From Phreatobacter sp. (GTDB taxonomy: Bacteria; Pseudomonadota; Alphaproteobacteria; Rhizobiales; Phreatobacteraceae), in the NCBI RefSeq assembly GCF_022843985.1, contig NZ_JALHMP010000001.1, forward strand, positions 62,001 to 126,000: a DNA stretch of 64,000 nucleotides. Reading direction: 5' to 3'. A program made the position numbers and the translations under genes. The stretch's first letter is position 1. Every line of letters begins with the position of its first letter. Positions 18,404 through 27,198 of this stretch are shown here, piece by piece. The notes under the pieces were generated by a model. That model was not told the DNA's origin and did no database searches. It saw only the letters and a list, made by a program, of their open reading frames with translations.

Positions 18404-19291
18404 TCAGGATTCAAAGGTCATGCTCAGGCGCCGCCGAAACTCCGCATAATCACGCACGACGACCATCCGTGATGGCACCACCAGATGGGCGATGGTCGCC
18501 TCGTGGGCGCCAATCCAGATGGGAATATCCTCCGGCAGCCCGCGGTCCAGCCAGACCAGGTCTTCCTGCAGGGAACCGCCGGGCACGCTGTGCACGGCAC
18601 TGATGACGAGGAGCGCGGCCGCGGACTCGGCCACGTCGACGGCAAGCGCGCGCGCCGGCATTCCGGCACCGAAATAGATCATGCGATGGCCGAGTGATGC
18701 GGCGAGATAGGCGCCGGCCAGAAGGCCGAGCTCATGGCGCTCATCGCCGAGGGTGGCGAAGGCGATCGGACGGCGATGGGCCGCAGGCGCCAGGGCGCTG
18801 GTGGCGGCGGTGAGGATGTCCCGCGCCTTGGCCGACAAGCGGTGCTCGCCGCCGACCCCGAGCTGGCCGTCCTGCCAGCGCTGACCGATATAGCGGACCG
18901 CATGGCCATAGACATCGACGGCCAAGGCCGGTGGGGATGCGGCGAAGACGAAGCGCAGGACCATGCCGAAGGCATCGACGTCGCAGTCGTCGACAGCCCG
19001 TTCGAGCTTGAGGACGATGTCCCGGTCGAAGGCACCGGCGCGGGAGATCGCGGGCTGCAACTGCTTCAGCTCGGCGATGGTCAGGCCGCGCAGTTCGGAC
19101 AGCCGATGCCCGACGGCGATCAGATCCTTGACCAGCATGAGCCGCTCGACATCCTCGGCCGAATAGAGCCGATGACCGCCGACCGAACGAGACGGTGTGA
19201 TCAGCGCGTGACGCGATTCCCAACTACGCAGGGTCGAGACGTTGACGCCCGTGAGCTGCGATAGCCGCGATATGTCGATGACCCTTCTCAT
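18404..19291 (-). CDS. CarH/LitR-type MerR regulator with B12-binding photoreceptor domain
   Basis: A 295-residue transcription factor with an N-terminal MerR winged helix (about 4-72, [19 protein letters not shown]) and a C-terminal cobalamin-binding module (about 90-290). Two diagnostic motifs are intact: W139-x9-E149-H150, which in CarH contacts the adenosyl group, and E184-x-H186-x-x-G189, whose His is the lower axial cobalt ligand. In known CarH proteins, dark AdoCbl-bound tetramers repress DNA and light breaks them. The residue after the Trp is Gln140, where Thermus CarH has His132, the ligand of the light-exposed state. Start: ATG at 19291; the longer frame adds 43 unlike residues. Divergent from a PAS chemoreceptor. 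Confidence 0.85.
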   Translation of the reverse strand: MRRVIDISRLSQLTGVNVSTLRSWESRHALITPSRSVGGHRLYSAEDVERLMLVKDLIAVGHRLSELRGLTIAELKQLQPAISRAGAFDRDIVLKLERAVDDCDVDAFGMVLRFVFAASPPALAVDVYGHAVRYIGQRWQDGQLGVGGEHRLSAKARDILTAATSALAPAAHRRPIAFATLGDERHELGLLAGAYLAASLGHRMIYFGAGMPARALAVDVAESAAALLVISAVHSVPGGSLQEDLVWLDRGLPEDIPIWIGAHEATIAHLVVPSRMVVVRDYAEFRRRLSMTFES

Positions 19292-19379
19292 GGGGTGCCC
19301 CGGACGCCGTTCAAATATACAAAAGCCGATGCGCGATTCTGCATGACCCTCATGACCGCTCCGCTCGCCGCGCAGCATC

Positions 19380-19411
19380 TGTACAGGTTCATACTGCACA
19401 ACGAATACACA
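19380..19411. promoter_or_regulatory. Candidate CarH-type operator repeats in the divergent intergenic region
   Basis: Within the 276-bp region between the CarH-like gene and the chemoreceptor gene there is a TGTACA palindrome (19380-19385). Two TnnACA units, TGCACA (19395-19400) and TACACA (19406-19411), follow exactly 11 bp apart. Described CarH operators contain tandem 11-bp repeats of the form nTnnACAnnnn. A separate perfect 11-bp inverted repeat CACAT-A-ATGTG lies at 19467-19477. Function is inferred from spacing and location. Confidence 0.4.
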
Positions 19412-19567
19412 TTTTACCACAGGAGTTGGACTGTCCCCGAGGAGTGCGCGCTGGTTGTCGTAACGTCACATAATGTGGTTTTTTGCGCCCGTTCGATTTA
19501 TATTTTGTTTAATTGCGACAGCGATGAATGGCGCCAGGATGTACGCCAATACCAACCGGGAAACGTG

Positions 19568-21043
19568 ATGACGCTGTTCCGTAACGACGCTTCTAACAAA
19601 CTCGCAGCCATTGACCGCTCGCAGGCGGTGATCGAATTCGAACCCAACGGCAAGATCATCACGGCCAACGAGAATTTCCTGAAGACGGTCGGCTATCGGC
19701 TCGACGAGATCCGCGGACAGCACCACTCGATGTTCGTCGCTGCCGACGAGCGCGACAGCCATGAATATCGTCAGTTCTGGGACAATCTTCGCGCCGGCAA
19801 GTTCCAGGTCGCGGAGTACAAGCGCATCGGCAAGGGCGGCAAGGAGGTCTGGATCCAGGCCTCGTACAATCCGGTGATGGATTCCCGCGGCCGGGTCTAC
19901 ATGGTCGCCAAATATGCGACCGACGTCACCGAGCAGAAGCTCCGCAGTGCCGACATCGAGGGACAGCTTGCCGCCATTCACAAGGCGCAGGCGGTCATCG
20001 AATTCGACCTCGATGGCAAGATCATCACGGCGAACGAGAACTTCCTCGGCGCCGTCGGCTATGGCCTCGACGAGATCCGCGGGCGGCACCATTCGCTGTT
20101 CGTCGCGCCGGCGGAAGCGCATTCCAACGAATACAAAGCCTTCTGGGCCTCCCTGGCCCGCGGCGAGTTCCAGGCAGCACAGTATAAGCGTATCGCCAAG
20201 GGCGGCCGGGAGATCTGGATTCAGGCGACCTACAACCCGATTCTCGACATGAATGGCAAGCCGTTCAAGGTGGTCAAGTTCGCCACCGACATCACCGCCA
20301 TGATCAAGGAGCAGGAACGCCGCGGCAATGTGCAGCGTCAGATCGACGGCGATCTGGGCAGCATCGGTGAAGCCGTATCCCGCGCCAAGCATGAGGCGAC
20401 CCAGGTCGCCGCCGCCTCGATCCAGACATCGGGCAATGTCCAGGCGGTCGCCGCAGGTGCCGAAGAGCTGGCCGCTTCCGTCGGCGAGATCAGCCGTCAG
20501 GTCACGAGCGCCCGGGAGATTTCCGGTGGCGCGGTCGAGCAGGCGTCGCGGACCGGCGAGATCGTTTCGGGCCTGTCCTCCGCCGCTGCGCGGATCGGCG
20601 ACGTGGTACAGTTGATCAACAACATTGCCGCACAGACCAATCTCCTGGCCCTCAACGCCACGATCGAGGCGGCGCGCGCAGGCGAGGCCGGCAAGGGATT
20701 TGCGGTGGTCGCAGCCGAGGTCAAGAGCCTCGCCACACAGACCTCGCGCGCCACCGAAGAGATCGGGGCCCAGATCGCCTCGGTCCAGGCCTCCACCGAG
20801 GGCGCGGTCAGCGCCATCGGCGACATCTCCACGACGATCATGCGGATCAGCGAGATCTCGACGGCCATCGCCACGGCGGTCGAGGAACAGAGCGCGGTGA
20901 CCGCGGAGATGTCATCGAACATGCGCGTGGCCGCCGAAGGGGTCCAGGCCATCTCCAGCAGCATCAACATGATCGCCCGGTCGTCCGGCGAAATCGACGA
21001 GGCGACCGCCAAGGTCCGCACCGCGTCGCGCTCGCTCGCCTGA
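19568..21043 (+). CDS. Soluble methyl-accepting chemotaxis protein with two PAS domains
   Basis: A 491-residue chemoreceptor with no transmembrane segment. Two tandem PAS domains (about 8-115 and 130-238) are near-duplicates: both contain SQAVIEF or [33 protein letters not shown] and an EYKRI/QYKRI segment followed by WIQA. The C-terminal methyl-accepting signalling domain (about 250-491) has the hairpin tip [25 protein letters not shown], which binds CheA and CheW. It resembles cytoplasmic energy or redox sensors (Aer-like). Start: ATG at 19568; the longer frame reaches back across the intergenic region and gives non-conserved sequence. Divergent from the CarH-like regulator, so expression may depend on light or B12. 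Confidence 0.9.
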   Translation: MTLFRNDASNKLAAIDRSQAVIEFEPNGKIITANENFLKTVGYRLDEIRGQHHSMFVAADERDSHEYRQFWDNLRAGKFQVAEYKRIGKGGKEVWIQASYNPVMDSRGRVYMVAKYATDVTEQKLRSADIEGQLAAIHKAQAVIEFDLDGKIITANENFLGAVGYGLDEIRGRHHSLFVAPAEAHSNEYKAFWASLARGEFQAAQYKRIAKGGREIWIQATYNPILDMNGKPFKVVKFATDITAMIKEQERRGNVQRQIDGDLGSIGEAVSRAKHEATQVAAASIQTSGNVQAVAAGAEELAASVGEISRQVTSAREISGGAVEQASRTGEIVSGLSSAAARIGDVVQLINNIAAQTNLLALNATIEAARAGEAGKGFAVVAAEVKSLATQTSRATEEIGAQIASVQASTEGAVSAIGDISTTIMRISEISTAIATAVEEQSAVTAEMSSNMRVAAEGVQAISSSINMIARSSGEIDEATAKVRTASRSLA

Positions 21044-21076
21044 TCGACTGCCCCCCGACAATCGCACCTCGGCCGC

Positions 21077-21874
21077 TCAGGCCGGGGTATAGAGCCGACC
21101 GATGTCGAAGCGCGCCATGTCGTCGAGCAGCTTGACGAATTCGGCCGCCTGCCACGCCGCGGTCGCCCTGCCCTTCCCGGCATTGGCGAGCGTCGCGTCC
21201 CCCGCCGCGCCATCCGGGTTGATATCCTGGGCCATCCAGCCGAAGGCGTGATTCAGGGTCGGCCGGAGATAGGTGAAGTCCTTTTCCATCGACACCATGA
21301 CCGGCTCGAACAGCCTCGCCGCCCCCATATCGACCAGGTCGGGCCGGAAATGCAGCATGAGCGAGGTCTCGACATCGCCGGCATGGATGCCGTGCTTCAC
21401 GTCGAGATCGCCGTAGAGGCCCGGCGGCCGGCCGAAAGCGGTCCAGCTCGTCACCACCGCAAGCTGCCGGAAGCGGATGCGTAATTCGCGCGCCACGACG
21501 CGCATCGGATCGAGATTGCCGCCGTGCGAGGTCAGGAGCACGATCTTGTCGATGCCGGCGCGCTTCACGCTCTCGCCGATCTCGATCCAGCCCTTCAGCG
21601 CGGTCTCCGCCGACAGGGTCAGGGTGCCCTTGGAGTGGAGATGCTCGTTGGACTTGGCGACCGCCTCGATGGGCAGGAACAGGGCCGTCACCGCCGCACC
21701 GACCAGCGGAAAGGCGGTCTCGATCATGCCTTGCATGATCGATGTGTCGGTAGAGACCGGCAGATGCGGCCCGTGCTGCTCGATCGCCGCCAGCGGCAAC
21801 ACGGCGACGGTCGTCGCCGGATCGAGGCGATCGAAATCGGTGGTCTTCAGGTCACCCCAGTGACGGGCCGGCAT
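21077..21874 (-). CDS. Creatininase family protein
   Basis: A 265-residue metal-dependent amidohydrolase of the creatininase family (creatinine amidohydrolase, also MftE and others). Seen: LAAIEQHGPHLPVSTD with the metal-binding Glu and His of the family, NEHLHSKGTLTLS, LTSHGGNLDP with a metal His, and GIHAGDVETSLML with a metal Asp/Glu. Start: ATG at 21874 after GAGACCTCCC; a TTG at 21889 would add five residues. It is divergently transcribed from an amidohydrolase gene, and a shared function in opening cyclic amides is plausible. Substrate not determinable. Confidence 0.87.
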   Translation of the reverse strand: MPARHWGDLKTTDFDRLDPATTVAVLPLAAIEQHGPHLPVSTDTSIMQGMIETAFPLVGAAVTALFLPIEAVAKSNEHLHSKGTLTLSAETALKGWIEIGESVKRAGIDKIVLLTSHGGNLDPMRVVARELRIRFRQLAVVTSWTAFGRPPGLYGDLDVKHGIHAGDVETSLMLHFRPDLVDMGAARLFEPVMVSMEKDFTYLRPTLNHAFGWMAQDINPDGAAGDATLANAGKGRATAAWQAAEFVKLLDDMARFDIGRLYTPA

Positions 21875-21920
21875 GGGAGGTCTCCGCAAGGCTCATGTCA
21901 CGGCTGTTGGCAAGCCGCGC

Positions 21921-21945
21921 TCCGGCGCGCAATGTGCGCGCCGGA
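21921..21945. promoter_or_regulatory. Perfect 11-bp inverted repeat with 3-bp loop
   Basis: TCCGGCGCGCA at 21921-21931 and its exact complement at 21935-21945 are separated by ATG. The element lies 47-71 bp upstream of the creatininase-family start and 52-76 bp upstream of the amidohydrolase start, in their shared divergent region. It could be an operator dyad or a stable 5'-UTR hairpin. There is no T tract, so a terminator is unlikely. Confidence 0.45.
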
Positions 21946-21996
21946 CAAGGGCCGCGCAATGCACCGGCCCGGCCTTTCCAGCAAGCGGAGCCTTCG

Positions 21997-23169
21997 ATGA
22001 CTTTCGACCTGATCCTGCGCGGCGGCCGCGTGATCGACCCCTCGCAGAAGATCGACGGGGTGCGCGACGTCGCCTTCAGCGGCGGCAAGGTGGCTGCGGT
22101 GGGCAAGGATCTGAAGCCGACCCCGGGGACCGAAATCCGCGATGTTTCGGGCTATATCGTCACGCCGGGCCTCATCGACCTGCACACCCATGTCTATTGG
22201 GGCGGGACCTCGCTCGGGATCGATGCCGAAGAGTTCTGTCGCACGTCGGGCGTCACCACGGCCATCGATACCGGCTCGGCGGGACCTGGCAACTGGATGG
22301 GCTTCCGCAAGCATGTGATCGAGAAGAGCGAGGTGCGCATCCTCGCCTATCTTCATGTCAGCCATGCTGGCATCTACGGGTTCGACAAGAAGGTCATGGT
22401 CGGCGAGAGCCGCGAGATCGACATGCTGAACCCGTCGGACTGCGCCCGCGTCGCCGACGAGAACCGCGACCTGATCGTCGGAATCAAGGTCAGGGTGGGC
22501 CGGAATTCATCCGGCACAAATGGCGAGGCGGCCCTCGACATGGCGCTGCAGGTGGCGAACGAGGTGGGCATGCCGCTCATGGCCCATATCGACCATCCCC
22601 CGCCCTCCTATGAGCACGTCATCGGCCGCCTGCGCCCAGGCGATGTCCTGACCCATGCCTTCCGTCCGTTCCCCAACGCTCCCTGTACGGCCCAGGGCGC
22701 CGTGAAGCCGGAGGTGATCGCCGCACGGAAGAAGGGCGTCATCTTCGACATCGGCCACGGCAAGGGGTCGTTCTCGTTCAAGACGACGCGCGCCATGCTG
22801 GCCGGCGGCTTCGAGCCGGATGTCATTTCCTCCGATGTCCACACCCTCTGCATCGAAGGCCCCGCCTTCGACCAGGTCACGACGCTGTCGAAGTTCCTGT
22901 GCATGGGCATGCCGCTGGACCGGGTCATCGCGGCCTCGACCGTCAATGCCGCGATGGCGCTGAAGCGGCCCGAACTCGGCAGCCTGAAGCCGGGTTCGGC
23001 GGGGGACGCGACGATCCTGTCGATCAAGGACGGCAAGTTCGACTATGTCGACGTGGTCGGCGAACATCTGATCGGCGACAAGAAAATCGTCTCGGAAGGC
23101 ACCGTGGTGGCCGGAAAATGGTGGCACCCGAAGCGCTCGAACAAGTTCCGCAAGCTCGCCACGGCCTGA
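21997..23169 (+). CDS. Amidohydrolase/deacetylase family metallohydrolase (Atu3266/EF0837-like)
   Basis: A 390-residue amidohydrolase-superfamily enzyme, cytoplasmic. Seen: HxH metal motif in DLHTHVYWGG, the likely carboxylated Lys in GIKVRVGRN, metal His residues in MAHIDHPP and LTHAF, and the catalytic Asp in ISSDVHTLC. The FDIGHGKGSFSF motif is typical of the Atu3266/Oant2987 group, members of which hydrolyse (R)-acetyl-mandelate and related esters in vitro. The natural substrate is unclear. Start: ATG at 21997 with GCGGAG upstream; the longer frame adds 34 non-conserved residues. A strong terminator follows. Paired head-to-head with the creatininase-family gene. Confidence 0.87.
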   Translation: MTFDLILRGGRVIDPSQKIDGVRDVAFSGGKVAAVGKDLKPTPGTEIRDVSGYIVTPGLIDLHTHVYWGGTSLGIDAEEFCRTSGVTTAIDTGSAGPGNWMGFRKHVIEKSEVRILAYLHVSHAGIYGFDKKVMVGESREIDMLNPSDCARVADENRDLIVGIKVRVGRNSSGTNGEAALDMALQVANEVGMPLMAHIDHPPPSYEHVIGRLRPGDVLTHAFRPFPNAPCTAQGAVKPEVIAARKKGVIFDIGHGKGSFSFKTTRAMLAGGFEPDVISSDVHTLCIEGPAFDQVTTLSKFLCMGMPLDRVIAASTVNAAMALKRPELGSLKPGSAGDATILSIKDGKFDYVDVVGEHLIGDKKIVSEGTVVAGKWWHPKRSNKFRKLATA

Positions 23170-23188
23170 ACACGCGCCCCTGAATGCG

Positions 23189-23216
23189 AAAAGCCCGGCG
23201 TCTCCGCCGGGCTTTT
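23189..23216. terminator. Bidirectional intrinsic terminator
   Basis: A 12-bp perfect stem, AAAAGCCCGGCG paired with CGCCGGGCTTTT, with a TCTC loop. It ends in a T run on the plus strand and an A run on the left arm. It lies between the converging amidohydrolase (stop 23169) and chemoreceptor (stop 23241) genes and can serve both. Confidence 0.93.
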
Positions 23217-23240
23217 CTGTCGTCTGGCGCGGCGCGCGGA

Positions 23241-24911
23241 TCAGGCGGCGCGGATGCGGCCGAGGAAGCCGGCGACGGCGCGGTCCAGCTGGACGGAACC
23301 GTCCTTCAGGTGACGGGCAGCCTCGTTCATGGCATTGGCCGCCGCGCCGGTCTCGTCGGCGGCGCGGGTGACGCGGCCGATATCGGTTTCCACCGAGCGG
23401 GTGCCGGAGGCGGCGTCGGAGACCGAGCCGGCAATGCCGTTGGTGACGGCGGACTGCTCCTCGACAGCGGCCATGATCGAGAACGACACCGAGTTGATCT
23501 CACCGATGGTGCGGTTGATCGCCTCGATGGCCGACACGGCATCGCCGGTGACCGCCTGGACGGCGCCGATCTGGCTGGCGATTTCCTCGGTGGCCTTGGA
23601 CGTCTGGGCGGCGAGGCTCTTCACCTCGGTGGCCACCACGGCGAAGCCGCGGCCAGCCTCTCCGGCACGCGCCGCCTCGATCGTCGCGTTCAGCGCCAGG
23701 AGATTGGTCTGTGCGGCGATGGCGTTGATAAGGTTGACCACGTCGCCAATTTTCTGGGTCGAGGTGGCGAGGGTGGCGACGATCTCGCCGGTCCGGGTGG
23801 CCTGCTGAACCGCCGAAGCGGCGATATGCTGGGCCTGGGCGGTCCGGCTGGAAATTTCGCCGATGGACGAAGCGAGCTCCTGGGCCGAGTTGGCGGCGCT
23901 CTCGACGCTCTGCGTCGCACCGGCCGAGGTGGCGGCGACCGTCTGGCCGAGATCGGAGACGTTGCGGGCGACCAGACCAACGCGGCTGGCATTGCCGACG
24001 ATCTCCTCGGCGGAGCGGGTCACCGTGGCGACAACCGACTGGACCGTACCCGAGAACTCGTTGGCCAGGGCCTCCATCTCGCGGGCCCGCTGGACGCGGT
24101 TGTCGTTCTCGCGCTCGGCCTCGGTCGCCTTGAGGCGCTCGACCTCGCGGACATTGTCGCGGAAGACGAGGACCGACCGGGCCAGGCCGCCGATCTCGTC
24201 CTTGCGGTCGGTGTCGCTGACTTCGGCATCGGTCCGACCGTCAGCCACCGCGTCGACGGCGCTGGTGAGGCGCGAGAGCGGACGGGTGACGCCGGTGAGA
24301 ATGGTCCAGAAGGCGGCAAGGCCGGCAAGGACGGCGAGGCCCACCGTCAGAGCGATGAGCCAGGTCAGCGTCTGGCGGGTCTGGTCCACTTCCTGAGAGA
24401 GAGCCGCGACACGCCGTGCATTCGACTGCGCGAAGGCGGCCATCTCGGCGTTGAGCCGCGTGCGGGTCTGCCGGTTGGCGTCATTGTCGCCGATCAGACG
24501 CGCGGCCTGGTTGCCGCTGGCGCGCCCTGCCTGCGCGAGCTCATTGCGCAGCCTGATGAAGGCTTCGGTCTGCTCGAGGAGGCGGTTTTTTAGAGCCGCG
24601 TCATCGGGATGGGCCAGGCCGGCCCATTCAGTGATCACTGTGCGGAGCGACGCGAGCTCGCGATCCTGGTTGGCGGCGAAGCGCTCGAGGGCTTCCTTCT
24701 GGGACGACATATAGATGCCGCGCGATTCCATGACGACCGCATAGATCAGGCCGTTGGCGCGTTCTGCGAGTTGGGTGACCCGTGCCGTGCGCTGGTTTTC
24801 CGTGACCGCGTGCTGATAGCGCTGAAAGCCATAGCCGGCGACACCCGCGACGATCAGCGAGGCGACCGTCAGACCGCCGACGATGGCGAACAGTTTCGTC
24901 TTAATCTGCAT
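23241..24911 (-). CDS. Transmembrane methyl-accepting chemotaxis protein
   Basis: A 556-residue chemoreceptor. Seen: TM1 (about 8-28), a helical periplasmic ligand-binding region (about 30-180) of the four-helix type, TM2 (about 183-207), HAMP (about 208-265, TRPLSRLTSAVDAVADG), and a signalling domain with hairpin tip [25 protein letters not shown]. The ligand cannot be predicted. Start: ATG at 24911 directly before a Lys and the first membrane helix. It is divergent from the FAD oxidoreductase gene at 25069, with 157 bp between that include a GCGTTAACGC palindrome at 24966-24975. No chemotaxis kinase genes are nearby. Confidence 0.95.
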   Translation of the reverse strand: MQIKTKLFAIVGGLTVASLIVAGVAGYGFQRYQHAVTENQRTARVTQLAERANGLIYAVVMESRGIYMSSQKEALERFAANQDRELASLRTVITEWAGLAHPDDAALKNRLLEQTEAFIRLRNELAQAGRASGNQAARLIGDNDANRQTRTRLNAEMAAFAQSNARRVAALSQEVDQTRQTLTWLIALTVGLAVLAGLAAFWTILTGVTRPLSRLTSAVDAVADGRTDAEVSDTDRKDEIGGLARSVLVFRDNVREVERLKATEAERENDNRVQRAREMEALANEFSGTVQSVVATVTRSAEEIVGNASRVGLVARNVSDLGQTVAATSAGATQSVESAANSAQELASSIGEISSRTAQAQHIAASAVQQATRTGEIVATLATSTQKIGDVVNLINAIAAQTNLLALNATIEAARAGEAGRGFAVVATEVKSLAAQTSKATEEIASQIGAVQAVTGDAVSAIEAINRTIGEINSVSFSIMAAVEEQSAVTNGIAGSVSDAASGTRSVETDIGRVTRAADETGAAANAMNEAARHLKDGSVQLDRAVAGFLGRIRAA

Positions 24912-25068
24912 GAATAGTGCTCCCCAGACATATGCCGTGACGATACTGCATTATTAATTGTCGTAGCGTTAACGCATACGGTCTCTGGCCATTAACGGGC
25001 CTCACGGCATGACATGTGCCGCCGGAAGCGCTAGAGCCTAGCGGTTTGATGGCGAGACGAGCGACCCG

Positions 25069-26436
25069 ATGAGACAGGAAGCACACCCTCCACGCGCCGA
25101 AGTGGACCTCGATGGGCTGCTGTCGCTTCTCGGTGACGTGCCGACCATCACCGAGCCGACCCTGGTGCGCCGGAAATCGCGCGACTTCTTCTGGTACTCG
25201 CCGATCCTGGCCGAGGCGCTGAAGCAGGTTGCTGCGGACATTATCGTTCGGCCCCGCGACGAGGCGGATGTGATCCGGACCGCGTCAGCCTGTGCTAGAC
25301 TGCGTGTTCCGCTCACCGTCAGGGCCGGCGGCACCGGCAATTACGGCCAGGCCATGCCGCTGGCGGGCGGCGTGCTCCTGGACATGACCGAGATGACCGG
25401 AATCGTCTGGCAGAAGCCGGGATCGGTACGGGTGCGCGCCGGCACGAACATCCTGGCGCTCGACGAGGCGACGCGGCCGAACGGCTTCGAGCTCAGGATG
25501 CATCCTTCGACGAAGCGCACCGCCACCATCGGCGGCTTCGTTGCCGGTGGCTCGGGCGGGGTCGGATCAGTGGCTTATGGCGGCCTGCGCGAGCCGGGCA
25601 ACATCCTCGCCGCCCGCATCGTCACCATCGAGGAGGAGCCGCGGATCCTCGAATTGCGGCAGGACGCCGCACAGAAAGTCAACCGCGCCTATGGCACGAC
25701 GGGCATCATCACCGAGCTCGAAATGCCGACGGCGCCGGCCTGGCCGTGGATCGACGTGGTCGTCGCCTTCGATACATTCATGCAGGCCTTCGCAGCCGGG
25801 CGCGACATCGCCCATGCGGACGGGGTGGTGAAGAAACTCGTCACGCCGATCGCCTGGCCGATTCCAGCCCAGTTCACCGCCCTGAAAGACGCCTGTCCGG
25901 AGGGCAAGGCGATCCTCGTCTGCATGGTCGCCGGACCTTTCATGGAGAGCTTCCGCGCCATCCTCGGTGGACGCGGCACGATCACGCGTGAAGCGCCGTC
26001 ACGCGAGGAGCCGACCGAGACCCCGCTCTACGAATATGCCTGGAACCACACGACCCTGCAGTGGCTGAAGACCGACCGGTCCATCACCTATCTGCAGTTG
26101 CTCTATCCGCATGATCGGCTCGAGGAGAGCGTGTGGGAGATGATGGAGCGCTTCGACGGCGAGGTCCTGCCGCATCTCGAATTCATCCGCTTCGCTGGCC
26201 GCATCACCTGTTCGGCCCTGCCGATCGTTCGCTATTCGACGCCCGAGCGGCTCTTCGCCCTCATCCGCGCGCATGAAGACAGCGGCGTCATGGTCGCCAA
26301 CCCGCATGTCTTCGGCCTTGAGGGCGGCTCGCGCCACAAGCGGGCGGAGGCCGACCAGCTCGGGTTCAAGGCCGAGGTCGATCCCATGGGCCTGCTCAAT
26401 CCCGGCAAGATGGAGAGCTACGTGCCGGTCCGCTGA
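25069..26436 (+). CDS. FAD-binding oxidoreductase (PCMH/vanillyl-alcohol-oxidase-type), paralogue 1
   Basis: A 455-residue flavoenzyme of the PCMH fold. Seen: IIVRPRDEADVIRTASACARLRVPL, the FAD pyrophosphate motif RAGGTGNYGQAMPLAGGVLLDM, TIGGFVAGGSGGVGSVAYGG, TTGIITELEMP and a C-terminal DPMGLLNPGKME, as in glycolate or D-lactate oxidase GlcD-like proteins. Substrate probably a hydroxy acid or related alcohol, but unproven. No signal peptide. A clear paralogue lies at 30168-31553, sharing SRDFFW-SPIL, GTGNYGQA, YEYAWNHTTL/YEYTWNHTTL and the C-terminal motif. The pair flank an NMT1-type importer. Confidence 0.88.
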   Translation: MRQEAHPPRAEVDLDGLLSLLGDVPTITEPTLVRRKSRDFFWYSPILAEALKQVAADIIVRPRDEADVIRTASACARLRVPLTVRAGGTGNYGQAMPLAGGVLLDMTEMTGIVWQKPGSVRVRAGTNILALDEATRPNGFELRMHPSTKRTATIGGFVAGGSGGVGSVAYGGLREPGNILAARIVTIEEEPRILELRQDAAQKVNRAYGTTGIITELEMPTAPAWPWIDVVVAFDTFMQAFAAGRDIAHADGVVKKLVTPIAWPIPAQFTALKDACPEGKAILVCMVAGPFMESFRAILGGRGTITREAPSREEPTETPLYEYAWNHTTLQWLKTDRSITYLQLLYPHDRLEESVWEMMERFDGEVLPHLEFIRFAGRITCSALPIVRYSTPERLFALIRAHEDSGVMVANPHVFGLEGGSRHKRAEADQLGFKAEVDPMGLLNPGKMESYVPVR

Positions 26437-26491
26437 GGACGGGCACGGGACTTGCTATCTGTGCCGCACCGCCCCTTCATCCGGTTTCTCC

Positions 26492-27076
26492 ATGCGCGTG
26501 CTCTACCTTTACTGCCACCCCCTCCCCGAAAGCTTCCACGCCGCCATCCGCGCCGAGGCGCTGGCGGCGCTCGCGGCGGCGGGCCACGCGGTCGACCTGC
26601 TCGATCTCTATGCCGAGGGTTTCGACCCCGTTCTGTCCGAGGATGGCCGTCGCCGCTACCATGACGAGAGCCGCAACCAGCAGGGCCTGGAACCCCTTAT
26701 CGTGCGTCTGCGCAATGCCGAAGCCCTGGTGGTGCAGTTTCCGACCTGGAGCTTCGGCCCACCGGCCATGCTGAAGGGCTTTTTCGACCGCATGTTCATG
26801 CCGGGGGTGGGGTTCGACATTTCCGATCCGGCCGCGGTCAAGCCGCTCCTCGGCAACCTGCGCTCGATCACCGGCATCGTCACCTATGGGCGGCCGTTCT
26901 GGTACGCGGTCTATATGGGCGACCCGCCGCGCAAGATCGTCATGCGCTATCTGTGGTGGTTCACCGGCTGGAAGGCACGCCGCCGCTATCTCGCTCTCTA
27001 CCACCTGAATGTCGCCAGCGCCGACAAGCGCGCTGGCTTCATCACAAGGGTGAAGGCGGCGATGGCGGGGGTGTGA
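26492..27076 (+). CDS. NAD(P)H-dependent oxidoreductase, flavodoxin_2 fold, second copy
   Basis: A 194-residue paralogue of the protein at 2092-2685. Shared signatures are YCHPLPESF, DLYAEGFDPVL, FPTWSFGPPAMLKGFFDRM and a YGRPFWY loop. Predicted FMN- or FAD-dependent quinone or electrophile reductase. Start: ATG at 26492 gives the family N-terminus MRVLYLYCHP; the longer open frame overlaps the preceding gene and is not real. It follows the FAD oxidoreductase by 55 bp on the same strand, so the two may be co-transcribed. The role may be to reoxidise or protect against products of that enzyme, which is inference. Confidence 0.82.
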   Translation: MRVLYLYCHPLPESFHAAIRAEALAALAAAGHAVDLLDLYAEGFDPVLSEDGRRRYHDESRNQQGLEPLIVRLRNAEALVVQFPTWSFGPPAMLKGFFDRMFMPGVGFDISDPAAVKPLLGNLRSITGIVTYGRPFWYAVYMGDPPRKIVMRYLWWFTGWKARRRYLALYHLNVASADKRAGFITRVKAAMAGV

Positions 27077-27156
27077 GCCGCCGAAGGATCAAGGCGCCGC
27101 CGGGCTGATGCCGGTCATTGATGCGCTGGACACCGCCGACGGAAGCGAAGGCGTCG

Positions 27157-27178
27157 ATGCCCGGCGCAAGGCCGGGCA
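27157..27178. repeat. Short hairpin repeat related to the element at 49531-49611
   Basis: An inverted repeat of the form ATGCCCGG-CGCAAGG-CCGGGCA lies between converging genes. The same arms (ATGCCCGG and CCGGGCAT) with a similar loop occur at 49589-49611. Elements like this are common dispersed intergenic hairpins in Hyphomicrobiales. Too short here to define the borders of the element. Confidence 0.45.
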
Positions 27179-27198
27179 CGCCTGATGCGGGATGCCCC

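Noticed and set aside
19295-19567. A possible N-terminal extension of the PAS chemoreceptor across the intergenic region
   Set aside because: The sequence is AT-rich, unlike coding DNA here, has no conserved motif, and carries the regulatory repeats. ATG at 19568 fits the family.
23184-24593. A 469-residue plus-strand frame antisense to the chemoreceptor
   Set aside because: It is repetitive Gly/Asp/Leu sequence that mirrors the real gene; no start signal and no family features.
24966-24975. GCGTTAACGC palindrome between the chemoreceptor and FAD oxidoreductase genes as an operator
   Set aside because: It is a single 10-bp dyad with no second site or repeated copy seen in the window; the chance of one such motif is substantial.
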